Assembly (NCBI RefSeq): GCF_035917995.1
Contig: NZ_CP109131.1
Location: forward strand, 3,348,001-3,412,000
Reading direction: 5' to 3'
Length of the DNA stretch: 64,000 nucleotides
Source: Streptosporangium sp. NBC_01755
Lineage (GTDB): Bacteria > Actinomycetota > Actinomycetes > Streptosporangiales > Streptosporangiaceae
The notes beneath the pieces were generated by a model. It was not told the origin of the DNA and did no database searches. It worked only from the letters and a program-made list of their open reading frames with translations. Position numbers and translations under genes: made by a program. Below, piece after piece: positions 24,638 through 31,792 of this stretch (within the stretch, counting starts at the first letter, position 1; each line of letters opens with the position of its first letter).

Positions 24638-24802
24638 TCACCAGTTCCACGGCCTTTCACGTCCGGGCCCGGGTGCGGGGCGTTGCAGGCCGCGCCGCCG
24701 GTGCCGCTGGTCGATGACGAGCAGGGCAACGAGGGCGAACGCGATGACGGCGAGGGTGAGGACGCCCACCACGCGGATGATGAGGTCGAGGACGTCAACC
24801 AC
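24638..24802 (-). CDS. Small single-span membrane protein
   Basis: A 54-residue protein from GTG 24802, with one hydrophobic segment (about residues 7-30, LIIRVVGVLTLAVIAFALV) followed by a basic tail RHRRRGLQR. Predicted inner-membrane protein with the tail inside. The start overlaps the stop of the preceding gene. Function unknown. The 105 bp from 24533 to 24637 that follow its stop show no convincing gene. Confidence 0.62.
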   Translation of the reverse strand: MVDVLDLIIRVVGVLTLAVIAFALVALLVIDQRHRRRGLQRPAPGPGRERPWNW

Positions 24803-25163
24803 GGCCCGCCCCCTCGCCCGCACTCGCCTCGTGGTGGGCGTCCTCACCCTCGGGGTCCGTGCCTGCCGAGCGGCCGATCTCGGCGCGGATGCCCGGCTTC
24901 CACGCGTCGAGGTCCATGCGGTCGAGGCGGGCGAGCATCTCGACCATCACGCCGCCCCACTCGGCGACCTGATCGGTCTGGGAGGCGGGGATCTTTCCTC
25001 GCTGGGTGGCGTCGAGCAGGGTTTCGACGGCGGTGAGCATGCGGGAGCGGACGGTTTTGACCTCGGTGGCGAGGCGGATCATGACGTCCCACGGTGCGGT
25101 GCGGCGGTTGAAGTCCCTCTGGGATTCGCCGGGCTGCCGGTGTTCGGGTCGAAGGCGGGTCAT
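24795..25163 (-). CDS. Helical phage protein, unknown
   Basis: The 122-residue protein uses ATG 25163 behind GATAGGAG. It is largely helical (DVMIRLATEVKTVRSRMLTA, WGGVMVEMLARLDRMDLDAW) with an acidic, disordered end. A longer in-frame reading reaches 25271 but would overlap the J-domain gene. No family recognised. Confidence 0.65.
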   Translation of the reverse strand: MTRLRPEHRQPGESQRDFNRRTAPWDVMIRLATEVKTVRSRMLTAVETLLDATQRGKIPASQTDQVAEWGGVMVEMLARLDRMDLDAWKPGIRAEIGRSAGTDPEGEDAHHEASAGEGAGRG

Positions 25164-25176
25164 GGCGGTGGTGCTC

Positions 25177-25674
25177 CTATCGGGGTCGGCGGCCGGTGAG
25201 GTCGTAGGTGGCGCGCTTGGCGGGGTCGGACAGGACGCTGTACGCCTCGGTGACCTGCTTGAAGCGGTCACCGGCGTGCGGGTTGAGGTCGGGGTGGAGT
25301 TGGCGGGCGAGGCGCCGGTACGCCGAACGGATCTCGGTGGACGTCGCGGAGGTGGTGACTCCGAGGACGTCGTACATGCCCCCTGTGCGGCCCTGAGATG
25401 GCCGTGGAGGGGTTCGTGGGGGCGGGGGTACCCGAGATGCCCGAGGGGTGCACGTCGCCACGTGAGGCATCATCAGGCGCTCGTGAGGCTGAATCCTGGA
25501 CGCGGCCGACACTCGGCGGGAGCGGAGCGTGCCAGCGGCGTCGCGCATGACCGCCGTGTTGCCCGCCGGGTCGGGGTCGGGGTTGACGCCGAAGGGCTTC
25601 CCGGCCTGGGTGCGGGTCCAGCGGACGGGCTGGTGGCAGCGGCGGCAGGGCTTCAGGTCGGCTCGGCTGAACAT
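25177..25674 (-). CDS. Zinc-ribbon-like domain fused to a DnaJ J-domain
   Basis: From ATG 25674 the frame is open for 165 residues. The N-terminal 75 residues ([38 protein letters not shown]) match small zinc-binding proteins of actinophages with CxxC and a final His/Cys pair. After a Pro-rich linker comes a J-domain of 66 residues: [19 protein letters not shown], the HPD signature in RQLHPDLN, and [21 protein letters not shown]-domains stimulate DnaK ATPase. An internal ATG at 25377 behind AGGGGG could also give the J-domain alone. Host DnaK recruitment for replication or assembly is inference. Confidence 0.78.
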   Translation of the reverse strand: MFSRADLKPCRRCHQPVRWTRTQAGKPFGVNPDPDPAGNTAVMRDAAGTLRSRRVSAASRIQPHERLMMPHVATCTPRASRVPPPPRTPPRPSQGRTGGMYDVLGVTTSATSTEIRSAYRRLARQLHPDLNPHAGDRFKQVTEAYSVLSDPAKRATYDLTGRRPR

Positions 25675-25709
25675 GGTTCCTCCGTTCGGGTGGCTTGGCG
25701 TTCGGGTGG

Positions 25710-25811
25710 TCAGCGGACTCGGGTGCGGGTGGTGCCGCATCGTCCGCACCGCTGGGTGATCACGCGGCCGATGACCTCGTACGTGACCCAGCGGTGCCGG
25801 TGGAGCCTCAC
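25710..25811 (-). CDS. 33-residue CGRC peptide
   Basis: A very short reading from GTG 25811, overlapping the upstream TGA as GTGA, ending at 25710. It reads [19 protein letters not shown] then [12 protein letters not shown]. The CxxC and basic ends resemble small zinc/nucleic-acid-binding phage peptides. The coupling supports it, but the length keeps confidence modest. Confidence 0.5.
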   Translation of the reverse strand: MRLHRHRWVTYEVIGRVITQRCGRCGTTRTRVR

Positions 25812-26449
25812 GGCGCGGCCTCGTGGTGAGTGATGACCGGGTCACCGTCGATCCGCTGGCGCCGCTCCAACTCGTGCGCCCACCCGGCGTCGGAGTTGCG
25901 CACCTCGATGGCCTTCGCGATCGCCGCGGCCAGCGCCTCCTTAGCAGCCTGCTCGCGGAGCCGGGCGTACTTCGTCTCCAGTTCGGTGAGGCGGGCCAGC
26001 CCGTCCTGGTCGGCGACGAGCGGGGCGACGTCGGGCGACAGGACGCTGTAGTCCAGCGGCGACCGGTACCAGCCGATCAGCTTGTACGTCTCCCCCCTGG
26101 CTCGGCGGCCGACCTCCAGGCGGGCGTTGCGCAGGTTCTGCAACGCCTGCCACGCGGCTCGCTGCTCGCCGGTGAGGCCGTCGTGCCAGCGGGCGCGCTC
26201 CAGCGGCTTAGCGGGGATCGGCGCGGGCAGCAGCGCCTGGAGCCGCTTGATCTCAGCGGTGAGCGGCGCCCGCGCCGCGGTGGACAGGTCCACGTACAGC
26301 CGATCCATCTCCGCGAGCTCGTCGGCGGTCAGGTAGTGCTCGGCGCCCTCGGGGACGCGCTCGAGCGGGTAGCAGGCGGTGCGGACGCTGTGCTCGGCGG
26401 CGGCTGCCCACTCTTCGCGGGTGGGCCACGTGCGGCGTGCGGTGGGCAT
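25808..26449 (-). CDS. Helical/coiled-coil phage protein, unknown
   Basis: A 213-residue protein from ATG 26449; the longer in-frame start would cover the previous gene. It begins [20 protein letters not shown] and has several charged helices ([40 protein letters not shown]). No known domain. It follows a 74-residue gene by 2 bp and lies downstream of the methyltransferase in the same operon. Confidence 0.68.
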   Translation of the reverse strand: MPTARRTWPTREEWAAAAEHSVRTACYPLERVPEGAEHYLTADELAEMDRLYVDLSTAARAPLTAEIKRLQALLPAPIPAKPLERARWHDGLTGEQRAAWQALQNLRNARLEVGRRARGETYKLIGWYRSPLDYSVLSPDVAPLVADQDGLARLTELETKYARLREQAAKEALAAAIAKAIEVRNSDAGWAHELERRQRIDGDPVITHHEAAP

Positions 26450-26451
26450 GG

Positions 26452-26676
26452 CTACTCCTGGTTGGCGGCGAGGGCTCGCCGGACGCGGGCGTCTCGGATC
26501 ACGGCGGGCAGCGCCTTGATCGGTGGTCTCCAGCCGGGTCCGTTCACCAGTTCGGCGACGATGCGCTTCACGAGGTCGTCGAGCATGTGGTCCTGCACGT
26601 GGGGCTGGAGCATGCGGGTCAGGCCGGTGCGGAGGGCGGTCCACTCGGCGGCGATGTCGGGGTCGGTGTCACTCAC
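26452..26676 (-). CDS. Small helical protein, unknown
   Basis: A 74-residue protein starting at GTG 26676, which overlaps the methyltransferase TGA as GTGA. It is helical: EWTALRTGLTRMLQPHVQDH and MLDDLVKRIVAELVNG, with a basic end DARVRRALAANQE. It has no methyltransferase motif IX or X, so it does not supply the missing methyltransferase part. Confidence 0.65.
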   Translation of the reverse strand: MSDTDPDIAAEWTALRTGLTRMLQPHVQDHMLDDLVKRIVAELVNGPGWRPPIKALPAVIRDARVRRALAANQE

Positions 26677-27587
26677 GACAGGGCCTCGCCGAACAGGTCG
26701 AGCTGCGGCTGGGCGGGCTTGGACGGCTGCTTGCGCGACGCCTTCCCGCTCTTCCGGACGTTGTCGTCGCGCACGAAGCCAGTCGAACCGGCCTGCGCCT
26801 GAAGGGTCCGCTTGAGGGCGTCGTAGGCGGCGAACCCGCCGTCGGACAGCACCCGGCAGAACGCGTCGAGCACAGGCACGCCTTCGGGGGTGACCATGTT
26901 CACGATGCCGGGGACGTTCTCCATGACGAACGTCTTCGGGCTGATCTCCAGGACGAGCCGTGCGTAGTCGAAGACCAGTGAGTTGCGGGGGTCCATGACG
27001 TCGCGCTTTCCGGAGGCGGAGAAGCCCTGGCAGGGCGGGCCGCCGATGACGGCGTCGACCTCGCCGACTTCCATGCCGAGCGCGTCGAGGATCTCGGCGC
27101 CCGTGAGTCGGCGTACGTCGGCGATCCAGAACTGCTCGCAGGGGACCGCCTTGACGCAGGGGGCGCACGTGCAGTCTGCGGGCGGTGGGCCGTCGTGGCC
27201 GCCGCTGGCGATCCAGCCGGTGCCCGCGCCCGCGAATCCGACTGGGGCGCCGGCTTTGACCCAGCGGTGTTTCTCGTCGCCGTTGAATTTCTGCCAGGCG
27301 GCCCATCGGTCGGGGTCGTCGAAGTGGACGATCGTTTCGGGGCCGCCGAGGTTGCACAGGTAGGTGGCGGCGGCGTGCAGGTCCCATTCGACGGCGGCGG
27401 CGACGTGCCAGCCTGCGTACTTGAAGCCGAGGCTGAAGCCGCCGGCTCCGGCGAAGAACTCGACGGCGATCGGTTTGTCTCGGCGCCGGGGTGGGGGTGT
27501 GGTGCGGGGGATGAGGAGGCCGGAGGGCATGGAGTCCCAGCCGTCGAGGCGAGCGGGGACGGCGAGCAGGGTGGCGGACGTGGTCAT
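26673..27587 (-). CDS. Short C5 cytosine DNA methyltransferase lacking the C-terminal motifs
   Basis: From ATG 27587 the protein has 304 residues. Motif I is AVEFFAGAGGFSLGF (41-55), motif IV is VIGGPPCQGFSASGKR with the nucleophile C186, and motif VI is FVMENVPG. After a PVLDAFCRVLSDGGF segment, where motif VII would lie, the sequence turns into a basic, Lys/Gln-rich tail ending QLDLFGEALS. Motif VIII (QRRxR), the target recognition domain and motifs IX-X are absent, and no neighbour supplies them. An insertion with a CTCAPC cluster lies at about 130-145. I recall other actinophage proteins with the same short layout, so this is probably a natural variant. Base modification against host restriction is the likely theme, but activity is uncertain. 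Confidence 0.85.
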   Translation of the reverse strand: MTTSATLLAVPARLDGWDSMPSGLLIPRTTPPPRRRDKPIAVEFFAGAGGFSLGFKYAGWHVAAAVEWDLHAAATYLCNLGGPETIVHFDDPDRWAAWQKFNGDEKHRWVKAGAPVGFAGAGTGWIASGGHDGPPPADCTCAPCVKAVPCEQFWIADVRRLTGAEILDALGMEVGEVDAVIGGPPCQGFSASGKRDVMDPRNSLVFDYARLVLEISPKTFVMENVPGIVNMVTPEGVPVLDAFCRVLSDGGFAAYDALKRTLQAQAGSTGFVRDDNVRKSGKASRKQPSKPAQPQLDLFGEALS

Positions 27588-27817
27588 CAGCTCTCCCGGT
27601 GAAGGTCGGTGGGGAAGTCGGGGACGGTGATTCCTCCGGCCGGACCCCATCCGGCGGCGAGGAGCTCGGCGAGCATGAGGCCGGCCATCTGCCGAGGCGG
27701 GAGGAGCTGCTCCTCCGCGTAGAGGTCGAAGGCGGCGGTGAGGCGCATGTGGGCGTGGTCGATGGGGTGCTCGCCACGGGCGTAGGCGCGGCGGGCGGTG
27801 GCGTCGAGGTGGCTCAC
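27587..27817 (-). CDS. Small phage protein, unknown
   Basis: A 76-residue protein from GTG 27817 (overlapping the previous stop), reading SHLDATARRAYARGEHPIDH then a helix RLTAAFDLYAEEQLL and GLMLAELLAAGWGPAGG. Its stop overlaps the methyltransferase ATG as TGATG. No family recognised. Confidence 0.62.
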   Translation of the reverse strand: MSHLDATARRAYARGEHPIDHAHMRLTAAFDLYAEEQLLPPRQMAGLMLAELLAAGWGPAGGITVPDFPTDLHRES

Positions 27818-28416
27818 GGCAGGTCCGCCTGGCGCAGAACGACGCGGCGGACGCTGTTGCCGACGTCGTCCCAGTCGGCGAGGTCCGCGGCGACCAGGCG
27901 CTCGTCGTGGGCGGGCTGGTCGAGGCGGCGGCCGGCGGCGGTGGTGCAGGCGCTGCCGATCCCGGCCTTGCACCAGGGGCAGCGGACTTTCTTCGCGGCG
28001 ATGCGCAGCGGGTGCCGGTCGAGGCCGCGGGCCCAGTTGTACTCGTCGGTCGGCGGGCGGCCGGAGCCGAGGGCGAGGACTCGGCCGACGTCGAGGCCGT
28101 CGGCCAGCTGCTTCGTGGACTGGATCACGCGGTCGCGGTAGGCGCCGGGGTTGTCGGTGAGTTCAGCCGGGGGTGCTGGCATGGGGTGGCGGGCGATCCG
28201 CGATTCCCGGATGCGGCGGACCTCGGCGAGGATCTCGGCGAGGGACACGAAGGTGTTCACGCCCACGAGGTTGTTGAGGGCGTTGTCGGCGTCCTGGTAG
28301 TCCACGGCGTGGAGGGCGGCGACGTACCACTCGTCGGGGGTGCCGTCTTCGATGCGCTGCTGGGGCCAGAGGCGGATCAGACGGCGGGTGAGCACTGCGG
28401 CTTCGACAGGTGTCAT
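27814..28416 (-). CDS. Helicase-loader-like replication protein with C-terminal phage zinc finger
   Basis: A 200-residue protein from ATG 28416 (ATGA overlap). The N-terminal part has the pattern of G39P-type loaders: TRRLIRLWPQQRIEDGTPDE, AALHAVDYQDADNALNNLV and SLAEILAEVRRIRESRI. The C-terminal 60 residues carry RCPWCKAGIGSACTTAAGRR and a following HDERL, a CxxC...C...H finger frequent in phage replication proteins. It directly follows the replication organiser gene. It likely loads host DnaB at the phage origin; this is inferred from fold pattern and position. Confidence 0.68.
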   Translation of the reverse strand: MTPVEAAVLTRRLIRLWPQQRIEDGTPDEWYVAALHAVDYQDADNALNNLVGVNTFVSLAEILAEVRRIRESRIARHPMPAPPAELTDNPGAYRDRVIQSTKQLADGLDVGRVLALGSGRPPTDEYNWARGLDRHPLRIAAKKVRCPWCKAGIGSACTTAAGRRLDQPAHDERLVAADLADWDDVGNSVRRVVLRQADLP

Positions 28417-29357
28417 CGGGCGATCGCTCCTTTGGTGGTGGGCAGGGTTCCGGCTTCGCGCATGCGCTCTTCGAGGGCCATGGCGCGTTGAAGGGATGCG
28501 TCGACGATTTGGGCGTTGCGGGACTGGGGCGGTGAGCTGGCGGCTCCGGCGTTCATGGCTTCGTTGACCACGGACGGGAGCGTGGAGGGGTGCAGGCCCT
28601 TGGCCATCCAGGTGGCGACGCCTCGGCGGACGTCGTCGGGGGGAATGCCTTCGCCGAGGAGGGCTTTGATCTCCTTGCCGAGCTGGCCGATGACCTTTTG
28701 CGGGGGGCGGCTCTGGCAGCGTTCGATCCACTCGCCGGTGATGGTCTGGGCTGTCGTGGTGACGGCCGAGGCGGCGGGGCGCGGCGCGCCAGCGCCCGCC
28801 GTAGGCGGAACGGGCTCGGGTGTGGGAGTGGGTGTTATCCCGTAAGGGATAACCCGGTGCGCGCCCGCGCGCGAGCCATCGTTTGCTTCGGCGGTGCCAT
28901 CGTTTGCTAGGTCGCCGGTGGCATCGTCATGGCTACCCGATGGCAATTTGCTATCCGGTTGCTCCGGGTCGGCAGGCTCTTCGCTGGTCGGCGAAGGCTG
29001 CTTGTTACCCCATCGCTTCTGGGCGCCGAGCTTGCCCGCGGCCGACCGGGCCGCCTTCGTCTCGTCGCTCGGTAGGTACTGCTCGAAGTCGTGGAACTTC
29101 CATCCGCCATCGAGGACATCCCACAGTCCGACCTCGACCAGGAGGGCGGCCATGGCCTTGCCCTGGGGGCCGAGGTAGCGGCGCGGCAGGCTGGCCGGGA
29201 TCACGCCCGGAGCCTTTCCGCCGCGCCGGGTGTTGCGGTGAGCCCAGGCCAGACACAACGTCCACAGGCCGACTGCGGTAACGCCGTCGTCGTGCTCAAG
29301 CAGGGCCAACACCTTCGCGTTGTCGTCGAAGGCGTCGTCAATGCGTGCCCATGCCAC
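28413..29357 (-). CDS. Replication initiator / DnaD-like replisome organiser
   Basis: A 314-residue protein. The first 115 residues (WARIDDAFDDNAKVLALLEH, GLWTLCLAWAHRNTR, GGKAPGVIPASLPRRYLG) are a winged-helix type N-terminus typical of phage replisome organisers. A low-complexity acidic/Pro linker separates it from a helical C-terminal region (KVIGQLGKEIKALLGEGIPP, GVATWMAKGLHPS) like DnaD-type domains. It is the first gene of a minus-strand operon starting near 29400 and probably binds the phage origin, which may lie within it as in other phages. Confidence 0.72.
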   Translation of the reverse strand: MAWARIDDAFDDNAKVLALLEHDDGVTAVGLWTLCLAWAHRNTRRGGKAPGVIPASLPRRYLGPQGKAMAALLVEVGLWDVLDGGWKFHDFEQYLPSDETKAARSAAGKLGAQKRWGNKQPSPTSEEPADPEQPDSKLPSGSHDDATGDLANDGTAEANDGSRAGAHRVIPYGITPTPTPEPVPPTAGAGAPRPAASAVTTTAQTITGEWIERCQSRPPQKVIGQLGKEIKALLGEGIPPDDVRRGVATWMAKGLHPSTLPSVVNEAMNAGAASSPPQSRNAQIVDASLQRAMALEERMREAGTLPTTKGAIAR

Positions 29358-29432
29358 TTGGTTGATCTCCAGTCGGTTCAGTGGGTTGTCATGTCCTGGT
29401 CAGGTGAGATGGCGGTGACCTCTGGCAACAGT

Positions 29433-29518
29433 GTATGCCACATGGTGAGGCATGGACAGCGGCATAGCATGTGGCACACTGGTTCCCATGGACGTAGGCC
29501 ACCAGGTAATGCCGCATG
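29433..29518. promoter_or_regulatory. Divergent control region with ATGCCACATG-type boxes
   Basis: Between the minus-strand replication operon and a plus-strand HTH-like gene lie three related boxes: ATGCCACATG at 29435-29444, its inverted form CATGTGGCAC at 29468-29477 (nine-base exact inverted core TGCCACATG), and ATGCCGCATG at 29509-29518. The first two form an inverted pair 12 bases long with 11 matches. The layout suits an operator controlling both directions. The binding protein is unknown. Confidence 0.55.
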
Positions 29519-29538
29519 CCCTGTGCGATCATGAGGAC

Positions 29539-29805
29539 ATGGACAGCGAGCGCCGAGCACGGCTCCAGCGGCTGGGCCGCACCTATCGACGCGCCATGGA
29601 AGACGAGAAGAAGGCCCGCGAGGCGCTCGCCCGCGAGGTCCTCGACGCCCTGGCCGCAGATGAGCCGGTCGGCGAGGTTGCGCGCATCGCCGGCTTCGAC
29701 CGCGAGTGGGTGCGCCGTGCCCGCGTGGCCGAGGAGAAGCGCCTTGCCGAAGAAGCGCGCACGGCGGAGGGGCGGGCCGCTGATGAGCAGCCCGCCACCT
29801 CCTGA
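29539..29805 (+). CDS. Small HTH-like protein on the plus strand
   Basis: A plus-strand gene giving 88 residues from ATG 29539 (longer in-frame starts exist at 29488 and 29509). It begins DSERRARLQRLGRTYRRAM, a charged helix, and contains VLDALAADEPVGEVARIAGF followed by DREWVRR, a likely helix-turn-helix. The C-terminus is Ala/Glu-rich. It diverges from the replication operon across a box-rich region and converges on another HTH gene, so a regulatory role is likely. Confidence 0.65.
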   Translation: MDSERRARLQRLGRTYRRAMEDEKKAREALAREVLDALAADEPVGEVARIAGFDREWVRRARVAEEKRLAEEARTAEGRAADEQPATS

Positions 29806-29815
29806 CGCCTTCCTT

Positions 29816-30130
29816 CTACTCACGAGCCTGTCGAGGGGTACTGCTCGCCGCTTCTTCCCGGATCCGGGAAGAAGCCTGGTCAGAGCGCTTTCCCGGATCC
29901 GGGAAAGCGGACTTATCCATCCGCTCCAGCCATTCGGGGGCGCGTTCGCGGATCCCCTGGATGTGTGCGCCGTGGCGCAGCCGATTGAGCGCGCTCGGGC
30001 TGACGTCCAAGGCGACGGCGACCCTCCACCACGGCCAGCCGAGCTCCTTGCGGCGCGCGTTCAGCTCGGCGTACAGGCGTTGCGGGGTGACGACCGCGGC
30101 GAGCGTCTTGGCCAGCTGCTCCTCAGTCAT
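29816..30130 (-). CDS. HTH DNA-binding protein whose tail is encoded by twin palindromes
   Basis: The 104-residue protein starts at ATG 30130 (overlapping the previous gene). Residues about 10-55 form an XRE-like helix-turn-helix (LYAELNARRKELGWPWWRVA, VALDVSPSALNRLRHG). The tail from about residue 74 (DPGKRSDQASSRIREE) is encoded across two perfect DNA palindromes. It is the last gene of the early operon and ends 10 bp from a convergent gene. A phage regulator is likely; its operator is not proven. Confidence 0.7.
   Translation of the reverse strand: MTEEQLAKTLAAVVTPQRLYAELNARRKELGWPWWRVAVALDVSPSALNRLRHGAHIQGIRERAPEWLERMDKSAFPDPGKRSDQASSRIREEAASSTPRQARE
29850..29909. repeat. Two perfect palindromes sharing the core TTCCCGGATCCGGGAA
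   Basis: The first palindrome is 26 bp (29850-29875), the second 24 bp (29886-29909). Both are perfect and share the 16-base core TTCCCGGATCCGGGAA, with centres 35 bp apart. They lie just past the stop of the plus-strand gene ending at 29805 and inside the end of the convergent minus-strand gene. They could act as a bidirectional terminator or as paired protein-binding sites. No U-tract follows either one. Confidence 0.8.
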
Positions 30131-30447
30131 GACGACCACCTGGCCGGCGTCGGGCACCCCTCGTGCGGGGCCGTACACCAGTGGCTGCCCGCCCAGGTCA
30201 CGCCGCCCGGCTGATACGCCAGCACGGCGAGACCCCGGGCGATGGTGGCGGTGACGCGCCCTTGCGGAAGGTCCCGCTTGCGCGGGTTGTGCTCCCACAT
30301 CTGATCGGCGCCGGAGCTGATCAGGTCAGCGGCGGAGACCGCAGCCGCCTGCCGGCCCTCGGCCGACCAGTCGGCGACCGCGGCGATGGACATGGGAACC
30401 ATCACCTCCATGCCGATGCGCAGCAGCTCCGTGCGGTCGGCGGTCAC
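30127..30447 (-). CDS. Phage early protein, unknown
   Basis: A 106-residue protein with an N-terminal helical region (RTELLRIGMEVMVPMSIAAV, AVSAADLISSGADQMWEHN) and a C-terminal TWAGSHWCTAPHEGCPTP segment with two Cys and two His. It overlaps both neighbours by 4 bp. No family recognised. Confidence 0.65.
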   Translation of the reverse strand: MTADRTELLRIGMEVMVPMSIAAVADWSAEGRQAAAVSAADLISSGADQMWEHNPRKRDLPQGRVTATIARGLAVLAYQPGGVTWAGSHWCTAPHEGCPTPARWSS

Positions 30448-30803
30448 GACGCCGCTCCGAAGAGCGCCGACTGCTGCGGCCCGACGGCCTGAGGGTGGGC
30501 GGCCTCGACCCGGTCGGCGTGACCGCGGATGATGAGCGCGCGCTGGGCGTAGGCGTTGGACTCACCGCACAGCCGCAGGTGCTCCTGCTGCAAGGCCACG
30601 AGGGTTTTCCAGCCCTCACCGGCGATCACGGCGGCCAGGTGCCGCTGCCCGGTTTCCTCGCCCGCGGCCCGCAGCGTCGTCGCCCGGGCGGCGTGCTCGT
30701 CGGCCTTGGCCCGCTCGGAGGCGAGCCAGGCCAGCAGCTGGCCGGGGTCGGTGCAGGCGAGGCAGCCGCGCACGGTGCCGCGCTCGTGGCTCCCGGCGGT
30801 CAT
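30444..30803 (-). CDS. Phage early protein, helical, unknown
   Basis: A 119-residue protein from ATG 30803 (overlapping the preceding stop). It starts with GCLACTDPGQLLAWLASE, a CxxC pair, then an extended helical region (RAKADEHAARATTLRAAGEE, LVALQQEHLRLCGESNAYAQ). No known domain. Its overlap pattern places it in the early operon. Confidence 0.65.
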   Translation of the reverse strand: MTAGSHERGTVRGCLACTDPGQLLAWLASERAKADEHAARATTLRAAGEETGQRHLAAVIAGEGWKTLVALQQEHLRLCGESNAYAQRALIIRGHADRVEAAHPQAVGPQQSALFGAAS

Positions 30804-30967
30804 GACAGCCGCTCCGCGGCGCATCGGCCGATGCAGGACAACGCGTCGGACCGGCACACCAGGCACGGCTCGCAGCGCAGGCACAGGGTGACGTGGCGGC
30901 CCCGGTGGATCTGCGGCCAGTGCCCGCGGCGCAGGCACGCGATCAGGCGTCCGATCAGGCGTCGCAC
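30800..30967 (-). CDS. 55-residue Cys-rich protein
   Basis: Starts at GTG 30967 within the end of the previous gene and ends at 30800. After a basic helix (RRLIGRLIACLRRGHW) come LCLRCEPCLVC and LSCIGRC, eight Cys in 55 residues. Likely zinc binding. The longer in-frame reading to 31240 would overlap the VVA0879-like gene and is not favoured. Confidence 0.6.
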   Translation of the reverse strand: MRRLIGRLIACLRRGHWPQIHRGRHVTLCLRCEPCLVCRSDALSCIGRCAAERLS

Positions 30968-31338
30968 GGGGCCACCTCGCTCACGGCCGGGGCGGGTGCG
31001 ATGGGGAAGCACCACATGCTCTGGCCGTCCGGCAGGGTCAGCTCCCACGGCCCGCGGAACAGGCCGTACGCCGCCCAGTCGCAGCCACGCTCCTCTCCCT
31101 TGGAGAGGGTGCGGCCGATGCACTCCTGGCCGAGGACGGCGGAGGCCGTGACCTCCTGGCCGTCGTGGCCCTTGCGGGGGTAGTTGTTCAGCGCGACGGA
31201 GAAGTCGAGGCCGGTGGCGATGTCGGAGCAGTGCGGGCACTGGAAGGCCCAGCTTGTCCAGTCGTCGCCGAAGCGCTCGCGCAGCTCGGCGAGGAGCTCA
31301 GCCTGGGTCAGCTTGCGGTGGTCAGTCACGGCCGTCAC
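30955..31338 (-). CDS. VVA0879-like protein (paralogue 1)
   Basis: This 127-residue protein has the pattern ELRERFGDDWTSWAFQCPHC, an ECIGR motif, RGCDWAAYGLF and a FPIAPA end. I associate this pattern, from memory, with the VVA0879 family found in actinophages, whose function is unknown. A second copy is at 32064-32465. The conserved CPHC, Cys in ECIGR and CDW suggest a structural metal. Confidence 0.7.
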   Translation of the reverse strand: MTAVTDHRKLTQAELLAELRERFGDDWTSWAFQCPHCSDIATGLDFSVALNNYPRKGHDGQEVTASAVLGQECIGRTLSKGEERGCDWAAYGLFRGPWELTLPDGQSMWCFPIAPAPAVSEVAPCDA

Positions 31339-31792
31339 CGCCGTCCTGGGGCGCTGGCACGAGCATCTGGCGGGCGAGCCCCTGCAGGACGCGGATGCCG
31401 TCCGCGTGGTTCTGGGCGAGGTTGCAGGCGCCGACGTAGCCGGGGTAGATCGCGGCCAGGCGGAGCACGTTGGTGCGGTCGGCGGAGGCGATCGTGGTGA
31501 TCAGGAGCTGCGTGAACGACCCGGGCTCCATGCCGCCGGTCGCACCGAAGTGGTGCAGGACGTGGGCGGCCTGCTCGGGGGTAGTGGTCGGCTCGTGGCC
31601 TTTGGCCTGCTCCGGACGCCCATGCAAGGCGTGGTGGATCCGCGCGGCGACCGCGTCGATGGTCCCGTCCCAGGAGTTCCGCCCGGCGAGCAGCTGCTCC
31701 TCGACGCGCACGGTGAGGTTGTCAGGGACGGCGCCTGGGATCAGGGTGCTCAGTGCCTCGGTGATGGTCTTCAGGCGGGGGTCGGTGGTCAC
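31322..31792 (-). CDS. Phage early protein, unknown
   Basis: A 156-residue protein from GTG 31792 overlapping the previous stop. It contains ITEALSTLIPGAVPDNLTVR, AVAARIHHALHGR, and FTQLLITTIASADRTNVLRL. Proteins like this are frequent in Streptomyces phage early operons but I cannot name a family. Its end overlaps the VVA0879-like gene by 17 bp. Confidence 0.65.
   Translation of the reverse strand: MTTDPRLKTITEALSTLIPGAVPDNLTVRVEEQLLAGRNSWDGTIDAVAARIHHALHGRPEQAKGHEPTTTPEQAAHVLHHFGATGGMEPGSFTQLLITTIASADRTNVLRLAAIYPGYVGACNLAQNHADGIRVLQGLARQMLVPAPQDGGDGRD

Noticed and set aside
23158..25811. A new defence system in the Cys/His-rich gene cluster
   Set aside because: No nuclease, NTPase, toxin or cyclase motif is present; the genes fit the usual small early genes of actinophages.
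26452..26676. Small gene next to the methyltransferase as its missing C-terminal subunit
   Set aside because: It has no motif IX or X and no target recognition-like region; it is a short helical protein.
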